From: Arcicella sp.
GTDB lineage: Bacteria; Bacteroidota; Bacteroidia; Cytophagales; Spirosomataceae
Direction of reading: 5' to 3'
Assembly: GCA_025454855.1 (NCBI GenBank)
Contig: JALONS010000012.1
Coordinates: forward strand, 1 to 33,019
Length of the DNA stretch: 33,019 nt
Translations under genes and position numbers: made by a program
The notes under the pieces: generated by a model
Databases searched by the model: none
Told to the model about the DNA's origin: nothing
What the model saw: the letters and a program-made list of their open reading frames with translations, nothing else
Shown: piece by piece, positions 7,623-16,333 of the stretch
How positions within the stretch are numbered: position 1 is the stretch's first letter
How the letters are laid out: the number at the start of each line of letters is the position of its first letter

Positions 7623-8312
7623 ATGAAAAAGAACGTAACATTTATCCTTTTTACCTGCCTGACCATGTTCAGTATAGGCACATTTGCCCAACAAGATGAA
7701 GCAAGCTATCAAACTACCATGAAAGATTTAATGGTAAAAATGGATATTGCGGAGTCGGTTCAAAGTAATTTGAAAGTTGCCAATGACTTCAATAGAGTGG
7801 CTGATATTGCAGTGACTCAATGGCATCCTTTTTACTATGCAGCTTTTTGTAATGTTTTGGCAGCATTTGATATTGAAGATATTGCCAAGGTAGATCCTCT
7901 CTGCGATAAGGCTGCTGAGCTTTTGGAAAAAGCAGAAAAGTTAAGTCCGAAAAACTCTGAAATTTATTGCGTCAAAGCAATGATTGCTTTAGCCAGAATT
8001 AAAGTAAATGTTTTTCAAAGAGGTATGGAAGGACTAAGTGATGCCCAAGCGAATTTAGAAACAGCTCAAGAACTAAACCCTGATAATCCGAGAGTTTATT
8101 TTTTATTAGGACAGCAAAGTTATAACACTCCCGAGGCTTTTGGTGGTAGTAAAAAGGATGCCCTCAATCTGTTTGAAAAAGCACAAAGTCTCTTTGAGAA
8201 ACAAGGTGATAAAAAAGGTACGCTTGAGGTAGCATGGGGGTTGAAATCAACTTTGAGAAAAATTGAAGCCTGTAAGAAATATCTACAAGCTAAAGCAACA
8301 GTTAATAAATAG
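7623..8312 (+). CDS. Secreted or periplasmic TPR-like protein
   Basis: This 229-residue protein begins with a signal peptide (MKKNVTFILFTCLTMFSIGTFAQ, cleavage likely after FAQ). The mature part is helical with two recognisable tetratricopeptide-like repeats: AAELLEKAEKLSPKNSEIYC and AQANLETAQELNPDNPRVYF. No catalytic motif is evident. TPR proteins scaffold protein complexes, so a periplasmic role in envelope assembly, export or acyl transfer is conceivable but unsupported. It lies 188 nt after the radical SAM gene and 104 nt before the ketoreductase, in the same orientation. Confidence 0.7.
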   Translation: MKKNVTFILFTCLTMFSIGTFAQQDEASYQTTMKDLMVKMDIAESVQSNLKVANDFNRVADIAVTQWHPFYYAAFCNVLAAFDIEDIAKVDPLCDKAAELLEKAEKLSPKNSEIYCVKAMIALARIKVNVFQRGMEGLSDAQANLETAQELNPDNPRVYFLLGQQSYNTPEAFGGSKKDALNLFEKAQSLFEKQGDKKGTLEVAWGLKSTLRKIEACKKYLQAKATVNK

Positions 8313-8416
8313 AAATATACAGAGTCAATAAAAGGTGTTATAATTTGAAATCTTCATTATTCAGCCCGACTCATTATTACAATATACATATCAAATAATC
8401 TTGACCAACAATAATC

Positions 8417-9154
8417 ATGGAAAATAAAGTTGTTTTAGTTACAGGAGGTTCACGAGGTATCGGACGTTCAATTTGTGAAACACTTGCCGAAAGAGGCTGT
8501 ACCGTAATTTTCACTTACTTAAGTAACGAAGAAAAGGCACAAGCATTAGCTGCTGAAATTAGAGAAAAAGGACAAAAAGCATTCGCTTACTATTGTGATA
8601 TGAGTGATTTGAAGTCAGTAGTTGCCTTTTCAGCAAAAATTCGTAAAGAATATGGAAATTTTGACGCACTGGTGAATAATGCAGGAATTTTAGGCGATGG
8701 AAAACCTTTCTTAATGTCTGCCGATGACCATTGGTGGAATGTGATGAAAACAAATATCGGTAGTGTTACTAATACTTGTAGAGCGGTAGTTCCACAAATG
8801 ATTGCTCAGAAAAAAGGAAGAATAGTAAACATCACTTCGGTGTCAGGTCAGAAAGGTAATCCGGGGCAATCGGCTTACTCAGCTTCTAAATCTGCTATTG
8901 TTACTTTCTCGAAAGCATTAGCCAAAGAAGTAGGAAGATTTGGTGTGGTAGTAAACTGTGTATCTCCGGGACTCATCGAAACGGATATGACCAAAAATAT
9001 ATCAAACGAATACGTATCTGCACGCTCACAGTTTTCGGCACTTACTCGGAAAGGTGAGGTACAAGAAGTAGCCAGTTTAGTTTCTTATCTTATTTGTGAC
9101 GCTCCTGAATATATTGTCGCTCAGGAACTTACGATTGATGGAGGCTTAGTATAA
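8417..9154 (+). CDS. 3-oxoacyl-ACP reductase, SDR family (FabG-like ketoreductase)
   Basis: A complete 245-residue short-chain dehydrogenase. It has the NADP(H) motif TGGSRGIG at residues 9-16, NNAG after the fourth strand, and the catalytic Ser-Tyr-Lys set in ITSVSGQ and YSASK. It would reduce beta-ketoacyl-ACP to the beta-hydroxyacyl form. It opens a compact run with ketosynthase, dehydratase and a second ketosynthase, as in type II systems that build polyenes or special fatty acids. A general housekeeping fabG role is less likely because of this setting and the non-catalytic partner ketosynthase downstream. Confidence 0.92.
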   Translation: MENKVVLVTGGSRGIGRSICETLAERGCTVIFTYLSNEEKAQALAAEIREKGQKAFAYYCDMSDLKSVVAFSAKIRKEYGNFDALVNNAGILGDGKPFLMSADDHWWNVMKTNIGSVTNTCRAVVPQMIAQKKGRIVNITSVSGQKGNPGQSAYSASKSAIVTFSKALAKEVGRFGVVVNCVSPGLIETDMTKNISNEYVSARSQFSALTRKGEVQEVASLVSYLICDAPEYIVAQELTIDGGLV

Positions 9155-9205
9155 AGATTTCTATCATTATTTCAAAATCTAAATCAACTCTGAAAACTTA
9201 GCGTC

Positions 9206-10423
9206 ATGGAAAGAGTAGTAATCACGGGTATTGGCATTAGTTGCTCAACCGGAAAAAACAAAGAAGAATTTAAAGAAAGCCTATACAGTGGTAAAGTTGG
9301 ATTAAAACCAATAGCTGCTGAACGTTTTCCTACTGAATCTCCCGTTTACAAAAACAAAAGTGCTTGTGTTTTAGACCAAGAGTATTTTGAAGAATTGAAA
9401 GCGGTTGATAATACTATACTTACTGAAATATCCGTGAGGGTAGTTGAAGAGGCGATGATTGATGCTGCTATCAACTTAGATAAAATCAACCGTAGAAAGG
9501 TGGGCATTTGCATGGCAACCACCATTGGAGGGTCTTATCCTTTTATGGATTTTACAAAAAGACGAGTTGATGGCATATTCAAAAAAGAAGATTATGAATT
9601 GATTTTTAAGGCTTCTACTCCAAATATTACAGGAAGTGTTCTTCGTTATTTTGGACTAAATGGACCTACCTCTACTATTTCAACGGCTTGTGCTGCTGGT
9701 ACTAATTCTATTGGGCGAGCTTTTGATATGATTTCAAATGGACGTATAGATATGTGCGTTAGTGGTGGAGTAGATGTTTTTTCTGAATTGAGCTTTGCAG
9801 GTTTTAATTCTTTACAGTCTTTATCTCGTGGAATATGCCAACCTTTTGATAAGAAAAGAGATGGACTTACCCTTGGTGATGCCAGTGCCTTTGTTATCAT
9901 GGAAAGTTTGAGCCATGCTCAAAAGAGAGGAGCAAAGATTTACTGTGAAATAAAAGGGTATTCTGCCAATAACGAAGCGTACCATCCTACGTCTCCTAAT
10001 CCAGACGGAAGTACCGCTTGTTTAACGATGCAACAAGCTCTAAAGCAAGCAGATATGAATATTGCTGAAATTCAATATATTAATGCACACGGAACTGCAA
10101 CTGGTGCTAATGATGGGATGGAGATAAACGGAATTCGGAAGCTATTTGGTGAACAACCGGTATATCTTAGTTCTACCAAATCAATGACTGGGCATACCTT
10201 AGGTGCAGCAGGAAGTATTGAACTAATAGCTACCAGTTTAGGAATGCACCATGGGTTTGTACCACCATCTTGTAATATCACTACGCCATTGATTGAGGAA
10301 AACGATAATTTAAGAATTGTACAAAATAAAGCCCTTGATTACGAATACGAAGGAGCTTTGTCTAATTCTTTCGGATTTGCTGGCTGTATGGCATCAATGG
10401 CAATTAAACGTTTTGATAATTAA
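9206..10423 (+). CDS. 3-oxoacyl-ACP synthase II-like ketosynthase (active subunit)
   Basis: A 405-residue FabF-type condensing enzyme that elongates acyl-ACP with malonyl-ACP. The catalytic triad is intact: C162 in STACAAG, H295 in NAHGTATG and H330 in KSMTGHTLGAAG. Length and motif spacing are normal for KAS II. A catalytically dead ketosynthase follows two genes later. This active/inactive pair is the architecture of type II polyketide synthases (KS with chain-length factor), including highly reducing type II systems and aryl polyene synthases. That makes it the likely elongation enzyme for a specialised chain rather than bulk fatty acid synthesis. Confidence 0.92.
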   Translation: MERVVITGIGISCSTGKNKEEFKESLYSGKVGLKPIAAERFPTESPVYKNKSACVLDQEYFEELKAVDNTILTEISVRVVEEAMIDAAINLDKINRRKVGICMATTIGGSYPFMDFTKRRVDGIFKKEDYELIFKASTPNITGSVLRYFGLNGPTSTISTACAAGTNSIGRAFDMISNGRIDMCVSGGVDVFSELSFAGFNSLQSLSRGICQPFDKKRDGLTLGDASAFVIMESLSHAQKRGAKIYCEIKGYSANNEAYHPTSPNPDGSTACLTMQQALKQADMNIAEIQYINAHGTATGANDGMEINGIRKLFGEQPVYLSSTKSMTGHTLGAAGSIELIATSLGMHHGFVPPSCNITTPLIEENDNLRIVQNKALDYEYEGALSNSFGFAGCMASMAIKRFDN

Positions 10424-10441
10424 CCCTAAATTTACAATGCT

Positions 10442-10915
10442 ATGAGTGCTACTTATTCCATACCGTATCCTAAAGATTTATTACCGCACAGAGCCCCCAT
10501 GCTTTTGATTGATGAGATAGACGAATATGTCCCCGCAAAATCAATCCAAGTACGTACAGAGGTAAACCCTGATAGTATGTTTTTTCAGGGACATTTCCCA
10601 AACGAACCCATTTTACCCGGCATCGTTCTGATTGAAATGATGTTTCAGGCTTGCGGAATCTTTGGTCGTTTAGAAAATCTCCACAGCCGTTCTTTGGCAG
10701 GAGAAGTAATCACAGAAACCCGTGCCAAGTCAGGAAGGGCCATTAAAATAGAGAATACGTCATTTAGTCGTCCTGTATTTCCTAATGATGTACTCATTAT
10801 TAAGGCAGAACCCAAACAAAAATTATTCAATTTTTCTGTATTCAACGCCAGTGTAGAGATAGAAGGAAGAGGGGTAGCGGCTAAAGGGGTAGTTACAGTT
10901 TTGATAAACAATTAA
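10442..10915 (+). CDS. 3-hydroxyacyl-ACP dehydratase, FabZ-like hotdog
   Basis: A 157-residue single hotdog domain. The catalytic His is H51 in FFQGHFPNEPILPG and the acidic partner is E65 in IVLIEMMFQ, the standard FabZ arrangement. It would remove water from 3-hydroxyacyl-ACP to give the trans-2-enoyl chain. It lies 18 nt after the active ketosynthase and 12 nt before the chain-length-factor-like gene, so it is clearly co-transcribed. With no dedicated FabI-type enoyl reductase in the operon, repeated cycles could leave conjugated double bonds (inference). Confidence 0.92.
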   Translation: MSATYSIPYPKDLLPHRAPMLLIDEIDEYVPAKSIQVRTEVNPDSMFFQGHFPNEPILPGIVLIEMMFQACGIFGRLENLHSRSLAGEVITETRAKSGRAIKIENTSFSRPVFPNDVLIIKAEPKQKLFNFSVFNASVEIEGRGVAAKGVVTVLINN

Positions 10916-10927
10916 CCAAATAATCAG

Positions 10928-12166
10928 ATGGAAACGCAAGAAAAAATAGTTATAACAGGTTGTGGTATTGTTTCAGGGTTAGGTATAGGTGTACAACCTT
11001 TTTGGGAGAAATTGAAAGCAGGAGAATCTTCTATTCAGATAAAAGATGAGTGGAATACCCCAGATTTAGATTGTAGTACCCCCGTATTTTATAGTAAATG
11101 TGCCGATTTCTCAATTTCAGAATACTTTACTGATTTGAAACCTCCATTTCCATTACGCTATTCACAATTAGCGATGATGGGATGTAAATTAGCCATTGAA
11201 GATGCCAATCTTGATTTGGCAAGCCTTTCGCCAGAACAAATAGGTTTAGTATTGGATACTTCTTGTAGTTCTAACGGAGCTGCTGAAGCGTTCTTATTTA
11301 AACTTTTTCAGGATGGTCCTGCTAAAGTAAGCCCATTTATTTTTACTAAAACAACAACTAACTGTGCTTTAGGAGATGTAGCAAGGGCATTTACGCTCAG
11401 AGGTCCAAGTTCTATTCTGTTAGGAGAAAACAGCGTATGTTATGGCTACGACCTCATAAAAGCTGGAAAAGCTGATATTGTAATCTGTGGAGGTTTTGAT
11501 GAAATTCGTGAAACAGCCATTTTGGCAAATCAATATCGTGGATACTTGCCATCGGTTGAAAAAAATGGTAAAACAAGAACCTTTGCCGAGTCCTTGGTAG
11601 ATGAAGAAGGAAAAGTGGTTTATGGTGAGGCAGCTTCTTTTGTAGTATTAGAATCAGAAAGCCATGCCCAAAAAAGAGGGGCTAAAATATACGCCCAAAT
11701 GCTCGACTATCACGTTTCGGGTGATGAAGCCTATCAAGATTTTATATACGACCGCTCGGCAGATTCATTAAAACAACATTTGGTAGATTTCAGCGAAAGT
11801 CGTCAGATAGATTTAGAACAAGTTTCGCTCATCGTCGGAGCATCAGGAATGCCTTGGAATGTTCGAGAATATGAAGCTCCAGTCATTAATGATTTATGGA
11901 AGAATAGTACCAAACCATTTTACACTACTGTAAAAGGAGCGGTTGGTGAAGGCTTTAGTTCATCGCCAATTACTTCTCTCATTACCGGAGCATTATGTTT
12001 ACAAAATGATACAGTTGTTGGTTCTGGTTATAATCCTCAGCAAGTAGGCTTGAATGGAGCAGCCCCCAAATTAGCAGTTAGTTACAGTTTTGAAGATGAT
12101 GACATCGCTTTAGTAAACTCTATTCACATGGGAGGAAATACAGTAACGGTGGCTCTAAAAAAATAA
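10928..12166 (+). CDS. Chain-length-factor-like ketosynthase without catalytic residues
   Basis: This 412-residue protein has the ketosynthase fold (EKIVITGCGIVSGLG at the start, KADIVICGGFDE in the middle). Aligning it by eye to the active ketosynthase in this operon, the nucleophile region CAAGTN corresponds to ILLGEN. The first His loop NAHGTATG corresponds to VGASGMPW, and KSMTGHTLG corresponds to KGAVGEGFS. Cys and both His are therefore lost while the rest is kept, as in chain-length factors that heterodimerise with an active ketosynthase and set product length. The usual CLF glutamine replacing Cys is not seen. It sits 12 nt after the dehydratase and 4 nt before the acyltransferase. 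Confidence 0.85.
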   Translation: METQEKIVITGCGIVSGLGIGVQPFWEKLKAGESSIQIKDEWNTPDLDCSTPVFYSKCADFSISEYFTDLKPPFPLRYSQLAMMGCKLAIEDANLDLASLSPEQIGLVLDTSCSSNGAAEAFLFKLFQDGPAKVSPFIFTKTTTNCALGDVARAFTLRGPSSILLGENSVCYGYDLIKAGKADIVICGGFDEIRETAILANQYRGYLPSVEKNGKTRTFAESLVDEEGKVVYGEAASFVVLESESHAQKRGAKIYAQMLDYHVSGDEAYQDFIYDRSADSLKQHLVDFSESRQIDLEQVSLIVGASGMPWNVREYEAPVINDLWKNSTKPFYTTVKGAVGEGFSSSPITSLITGALCLQNDTVVGSGYNPQQVGLNGAAPKLAVSYSFEDDDIALVNSIHMGGNTVTVALKK

Positions 12167-12170
12167 GAGA

Positions 12171-13370
12171 ATGGAAAATCTAACAAATCAGTCAAGTTTT
12201 TATCAACAACACGGAGCTACTTTTAAGGCAGCATACCAAGCGGCGTATCGTCAGGTATTATCTCGTGAAGAAGAGAAAAAGGCGAAATACCAGTTAAAAG
12301 ATTGGGAATTCTTAACGGCTAATTTAGCGAATTTCATGCCTGAAATACCCGAACGTGCCTATGAAAATATCTACCACAAACTCCTCATTAATCATTTGCT
12401 AAGTGCCAGTAGTTTCAACTACGTTGATTTAGATTCAATGAAATACATGAGAGTACAAGGAAATACAGAATTTTTACAACAGGGCGTACAGAAAAAACCT
12501 AAAATATTTTGTACGTATCATTTAGGAGGATACAGAGCGATTTTTGCCATGTTACTTAATGCTGGATATCCGATTGCCTTGGTGGTTGATAAAAAGACCC
12601 ACAATCAACAAAAAGAGAGCATTGAGAGAGTAACTCAGAAATTAAACGAACACAATAGCTCGCAAGTGAGTGTAAAGATATTAGAAGCTGAAAACCCTGA
12701 AATTGGGAAGAACATGGCAATGGCAGTATTAGCAGGGTATTCGGTACTGATTTTTTTAGATGGTAATACAGGGGTAGGAGGGTTGTACAATCGTACTGAA
12801 AAACAACTAAAATTACGGTTTTTGCAACAAGATATTTATTCCAGAACAGGGATTGCTACTCTTTCTTTTGCCATGCGAATACCTATCATACCTATTATTT
12901 CTTATTATGAAACTGTTAATGGGGTAGAAGTACCTCTGTATTTTGCAGATGAACCAATTAGCCCCAATACCCAAGGGATTTCGCAGGTAGATTACGTTTC
13001 AACAACTACGCTGAAACTATATGGATTTCTTGAAAAATACCTCCGTGAATATCCCGACCAATGGGAAAGTTGGTTTTATTTCCATAAGTTCTTAGCTGTT
13101 TCAGACCAACGTTTGCCTCTTGATAGTATTGAAAGTAAGCAAATGCCTGAAACATTGAAATTTCATTTTAAAAGATTTGGCATTTTTAAATTAAATGATG
13201 AAGGGTATCTGTTCGATAAGAAAACATACCGAGCCTACCCCTTAGATTCAACTGATTTTGAAAAATTATCCCAAATCACCCTTTTGAATGCTTCAAATAC
13301 ACAAGATTTAGTGCAAAATTTTGAAGGAGAATGGATTACAAAATTATTTCATAATAATATTCTTGTTTAA
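12171..13370 (+). CDS. LpxL/HtrB-like acyltransferase with altered active-site motif
   Basis: This 399-residue protein contains a core resembling lipid A late acyltransferases: IFCTYHLGGYRAIF with H117, then IALVVDKKTH, VLIFLDGNTG and IPIIPIISYYE. Family members use HX4(D/E) and take acyl groups from ACP. Here the acidic position is R122 (HLGGYR), so catalysis may differ or rely on another residue. No N-terminal membrane anchor is visible, unlike LpxL, which suggests a soluble acceptor. Adjacent synthase genes (4 nt upstream) would supply the acyl-ACP, and nearby peptide genes offer amine acceptors. Similar acyltransferases occur in aryl polyene and flexirubin clusters. The acceptor is unknown. 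Confidence 0.72.
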   Translation: MENLTNQSSFYQQHGATFKAAYQAAYRQVLSREEEKKAKYQLKDWEFLTANLANFMPEIPERAYENIYHKLLINHLLSASSFNYVDLDSMKYMRVQGNTEFLQQGVQKKPKIFCTYHLGGYRAIFAMLLNAGYPIALVVDKKTHNQQKESIERVTQKLNEHNSSQVSVKILEAENPEIGKNMAMAVLAGYSVLIFLDGNTGVGGLYNRTEKQLKLRFLQQDIYSRTGIATLSFAMRIPIIPIISYYETVNGVEVPLYFADEPISPNTQGISQVDYVSTTTLKLYGFLEKYLREYPDQWESWFYFHKFLAVSDQRLPLDSIESKQMPETLKFHFKRFGIFKLNDEGYLFDKKTYRAYPLDSTDFEKLSQITLLNASNTQDLVQNFEGEWITKLFHNNILV

Positions 13371-13382
13371 ACTTTACAGACG

Positions 13383-13595
13383 ATGAAAAATAAAGACTTA
13401 ACAATCAAGCATCTTAATCAATTTGACGAAGACGCAATCTTAGATTTCTCTGCTGCCGACGAAGTACGTGGTGGTAGTTACTCAATGGTTTTTGATGAAT
13501 CAGCAGAACAAGCCATTTTTGATAGTGGCAGTAATGACAAAAAACAATTGACCAACTGGCTAAAAACCGTGCGTCTGTTGCTCGAAGAAGATTAA
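13383..13595 (+). CDS. GG-type natural-product precursor peptide C
   Basis: A 70-residue peptide with leader MKNKDLTIKHLNQFDEDAIL ending DEVRGG, the same double-glycine type as peptide A (QQVRGG). The predicted core SYSMVFDESAEQAIFD continues to the C-terminus LLLEED. It has no Cys, so it cannot form lanthionines. It lies 12 nt after the acyltransferase and 121 nt before the LanB-like gene, separated from the latter by a hairpin. Likely partners are the neighbouring acyltransferase or tRNA-dependent LanB-like enzyme, with final cleavage by the C39 exporter. It shows no similarity to the seven-copy peptide family. Confidence 0.75.
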   Translation: MKNKDLTIKHLNQFDEDAILDFSAADEVRGGSYSMVFDESAEQAIFDSGSNDKKQLTNWLKTVRLLLEED

Positions 13596-13613
13596 CCCTC
13601 ATAGTCTATTGTT

Positions 13614-13659
13614 CACTTCGGGCTTCATCCCGTAGCGATTACTATCGTTGCCCGAAGTG
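13614..13659. repeat. Long hairpin between peptide C and the LanB-like gene
   Basis: CACTTCGGGC (13614-13623) and GCCCGAAGTG (13650-13659) form a perfect 10-bp stem. The 26-nt interior contains a second short dyad (AGCGAT/ATCGTT). No T-run follows, so it is not a canonical terminator. It could be an mRNA-processing or attenuation structure, or a REP-like element. It overlaps the falsely extended ORF start at 13648 and supports ATG 13717 for the next gene. Confidence 0.7.
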
Positions 13660-13716
13660 CTTTGGCTATGCTTGTTAAATGTGATATTATTGAACACAAA
13701 GAAACGTCACAATCAG

Positions 13717-16284
13717 ATGAAAACTCCTCCTAAAATAGCAACACAAATTACGCTATTCCCTCATGTATTGTTGCGAATAGCAGGTAATCCAACAGAGACT
13801 ATTGGTCAGTTGGTAGGAGATATGTCAGTATCTAATAATATCATATCTTCAGAAGGAAAATTAGCTATTTTACAAAAACGTAAGGAAGTATTTTGTGAAA
13901 AATTATTGTGTTACATACAAGGGATTGACGAACAGCCTAAAACGCAACAACTTTTACAGAATTTACGTCGGGATATTTTCAATGACCGAAATGTTAAAGC
14001 CAAAGATTTTGATTTTGCTCTTAGTAATCTTTCAGACGAATTAATACAACAATTAGAGGATTTACTTACGCTGAAAAAGCAGATTTTTGAAGAAGAGGAA
14101 AATACTAAGATTCTTTACGCTGAGTCCTTGTATTTTTCAAGAACTCAACTTCAAAAACTTATTAAAGATGATATGTTTTTGAAAGGAATCTCTTTTTCAA
14201 GTTTGATTTTGAAAGAACAAATTACTAATTATCTCAATACTGAGGTAAAGGATTTTCGTAAGAAAGAATTGCAAATCGAAGGTGGAATATTGAGATATTA
14301 TACCCGAATGAGTATGAAAACGTCTCCGTACAGTACTTTTACACATTTAAGTTTTGCCAAGCTACCAGATACCGATGGGGTCTCATTTGATAATCAGTTA
14401 TTGGGAACTCCCCAAAGTAGTATTTCGCTGAATATTAGGCTCTTGAAGTGTTTTCAAGGGCTGATATTAAGAAGCCAAACTTTAAAATACTTTCAGCTTC
14501 TTACGGTTAATCCGAGTGTAACAGTAGTGGATGGAAAATTTAAGTTTGCTGTGCAACAATCTGATTCAGTCCGTTGTGGAAGTTTACCTTTTTCGAGTAC
14601 AATACAATTCATTTTAGAGATTGTGAGCGAAAGAAAATCGTATCAACAAACTGTATTGAAAATTTTGAGAAAATTCAATTCTGATGAGATAACAATTATT
14701 AAATATTTGGATAAACTCTTGGAAATGGGATTAATTAATCTAACCTTTCCCATTGAGGCGTATGATGTACAGTGGAGTCATCAATTATTGAAGTGGTTGC
14801 AAACCCATGCTTGGATTAAACCCGCTTTTATTCACCCACAAATCATCTTTTTACAAACACTGATTGATATTGAAGCAAAAATTGCACAGGCAGATGAAAC
14901 AGAACGAGCTAAGCTATTAACAGCATATCAAAAATCTTTATCATTATTTGAGCAACAAGAAACCATAAAGCCATTTATAGATGAGTTTTTGAAGATAAAG
15001 CCTGAACAAGTATTTTTTGAAGATGTTTTTTTACCAAATTCCTCCATTACACTTCCGCAGAGTGACTTATTGGTAATTGCAAAATGGATTGAAGATTTAA
15101 GTAAATACGTTGCTACGCATTTCCCACATCCATTAAATGTATTATTCAATGATATTTGGGAACATTTGACTAATGAATTGAATGATGAAGTACCACTGAT
15201 AAAATTTTTTGAAGCGTATCTATTACAGAAGGAGTCGGCAACGGGGCAAAATACAATTTCGCTTAGCGAATCGCTATTAGAAATTTGGGAGCAATTAGTT
15301 GATAATCATGAAATTATTAATATTAATACCTCAGATTTAATATATACCCAAATGCCTATTAGCGAACAGAACACACTTTCTAAGAGCATTTTTATACAAT
15401 ATTTCAAGAACGAACAAGGGCAATTAAGTGGTGTATTGAATGGGATATTAGAAGGTTGTGGTAGAATGTATAGCAGATTTTTGAAAGGTTTTGATACAGA
15501 AATTACTCATCAGTTACAGCTTTGGAACAAAAGTGTTTCAGAAGATTTACTTCTCGCAGAGAATAGTGACGATACTTTTCATAATGCTAACATTCATGAG
15601 CCATTGTTGCCTTGCCAGTTAATAAATCCAGCAGGACACCCCTTGCAAGGGAAGGTGAATAAAATACCCGTGAGCGAATTAACTATCAAAAAAATAGATA
15701 GTACCCTACGAATATTTCACCCTAAGTCTCAGCAGATAGTAGTGGTGTTTGATATGGGTTTTCAAGCTAAAAGGTCAGTTTTATATGAATTTGTGAACCA
15801 GTTTTCTACGTTTAAACACCCTAAATTGGGAGAATTCTGTAAGATGCTTAATACCATCGCAAGCAAGAAATTCAGGGCAACTCAAGCATATTATTACTTA
15901 CCAAGAATACAAATATCTGACCGTCTCATCATTCAGCGGAAAACCTGGATTTTACCCTTCCAATGGCATACAGAGCAATTAATGGATACAGAGGGCTTTG
16001 AATTCTATAAAATTTTGCAAAGAATTAAAGATGAGTTGAATTTGCCATCAGAGGTTTTTGTGAATATTGATGGGGTAAATTCAGATGACAGAAAACCACA
16101 ATATATCCACTTGGATAATCCCTTGCTGGTAGAGATGTTAAGAAAAATTTATCTAAAAGCTAAGAAGACATTATCGGCAATCAGAATTGTCGAAATGCAA
16201 CCTCAAAGCTCTCAACTATATCCAATAAATAACCAACATTATGTCTGCGAGGCGGTGCCTCAATGGTACTTAAATACGTTCTGA
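13717..16284 (+). CDS. LanB-type lantibiotic dehydratase N-domain protein lacking the elimination domain (PEARL-like candidate)
   Basis: ATG 13717 (MKTPPKIATQIT) is used instead of the track's TTG at 13648, giving 855 residues. The whole protein reads as the glutamylation (Lant_dehydr_N) part: YYTRMSMKTSPYSTFTHLSF corresponds to the LanB RmSxRptPfg block. It ends with LPSEVFVNIDGVNSDDRKPQ, then LDNPLLVEML and RIVEMQP, where that domain normally ends. The C-terminal SpaB_C elimination domain is absent, and no separate gene for it is seen. Such proteins are either split-LanB halves or peptide aminoacyl-tRNA ligases (PEARLs), which append an amino acid to a peptide C-terminus using charged tRNA. 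I favour tRNA-dependent peptide modification. The substrate could be peptide C, the seven-copy family or the lanthipeptide-like peptide. Confidence 0.82.
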   Translation: MKTPPKIATQITLFPHVLLRIAGNPTETIGQLVGDMSVSNNIISSEGKLAILQKRKEVFCEKLLCYIQGIDEQPKTQQLLQNLRRDIFNDRNVKAKDFDFALSNLSDELIQQLEDLLTLKKQIFEEEENTKILYAESLYFSRTQLQKLIKDDMFLKGISFSSLILKEQITNYLNTEVKDFRKKELQIEGGILRYYTRMSMKTSPYSTFTHLSFAKLPDTDGVSFDNQLLGTPQSSISLNIRLLKCFQGLILRSQTLKYFQLLTVNPSVTVVDGKFKFAVQQSDSVRCGSLPFSSTIQFILEIVSERKSYQQTVLKILRKFNSDEITIIKYLDKLLEMGLINLTFPIEAYDVQWSHQLLKWLQTHAWIKPAFIHPQIIFLQTLIDIEAKIAQADETERAKLLTAYQKSLSLFEQQETIKPFIDEFLKIKPEQVFFEDVFLPNSSITLPQSDLLVIAKWIEDLSKYVATHFPHPLNVLFNDIWEHLTNELNDEVPLIKFFEAYLLQKESATGQNTISLSESLLEIWEQLVDNHEIININTSDLIYTQMPISEQNTLSKSIFIQYFKNEQGQLSGVLNGILEGCGRMYSRFLKGFDTEITHQLQLWNKSVSEDLLLAENSDDTFHNANIHEPLLPCQLINPAGHPLQGKVNKIPVSELTIKKIDSTLRIFHPKSQQIVVVFDMGFQAKRSVLYEFVNQFSTFKHPKLGEFCKMLNTIASKKFRATQAYYYLPRIQISDRLIIQRKTWILPFQWHTEQLMDTEGFEFYKILQRIKDELNLPSEVFVNIDGVNSDDRKPQYIHLDNPLLVEMLRKIYLKAKKTLSAIRIVEMQPQSSQLYPINNQHYVCEAVPQWYLNTF

Positions 16285-16333
16285 ACAGAACGATTCTGGA
16301 GTTAAATCTATTTAAACTAACATATTTATAAAA

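Noticed and set aside
13717-16284. Calling this gene a complete lantibiotic dehydratase
   Set aside because: The elimination domain is missing and no LanC is present, so lanthionine formation cannot be claimed from this window.
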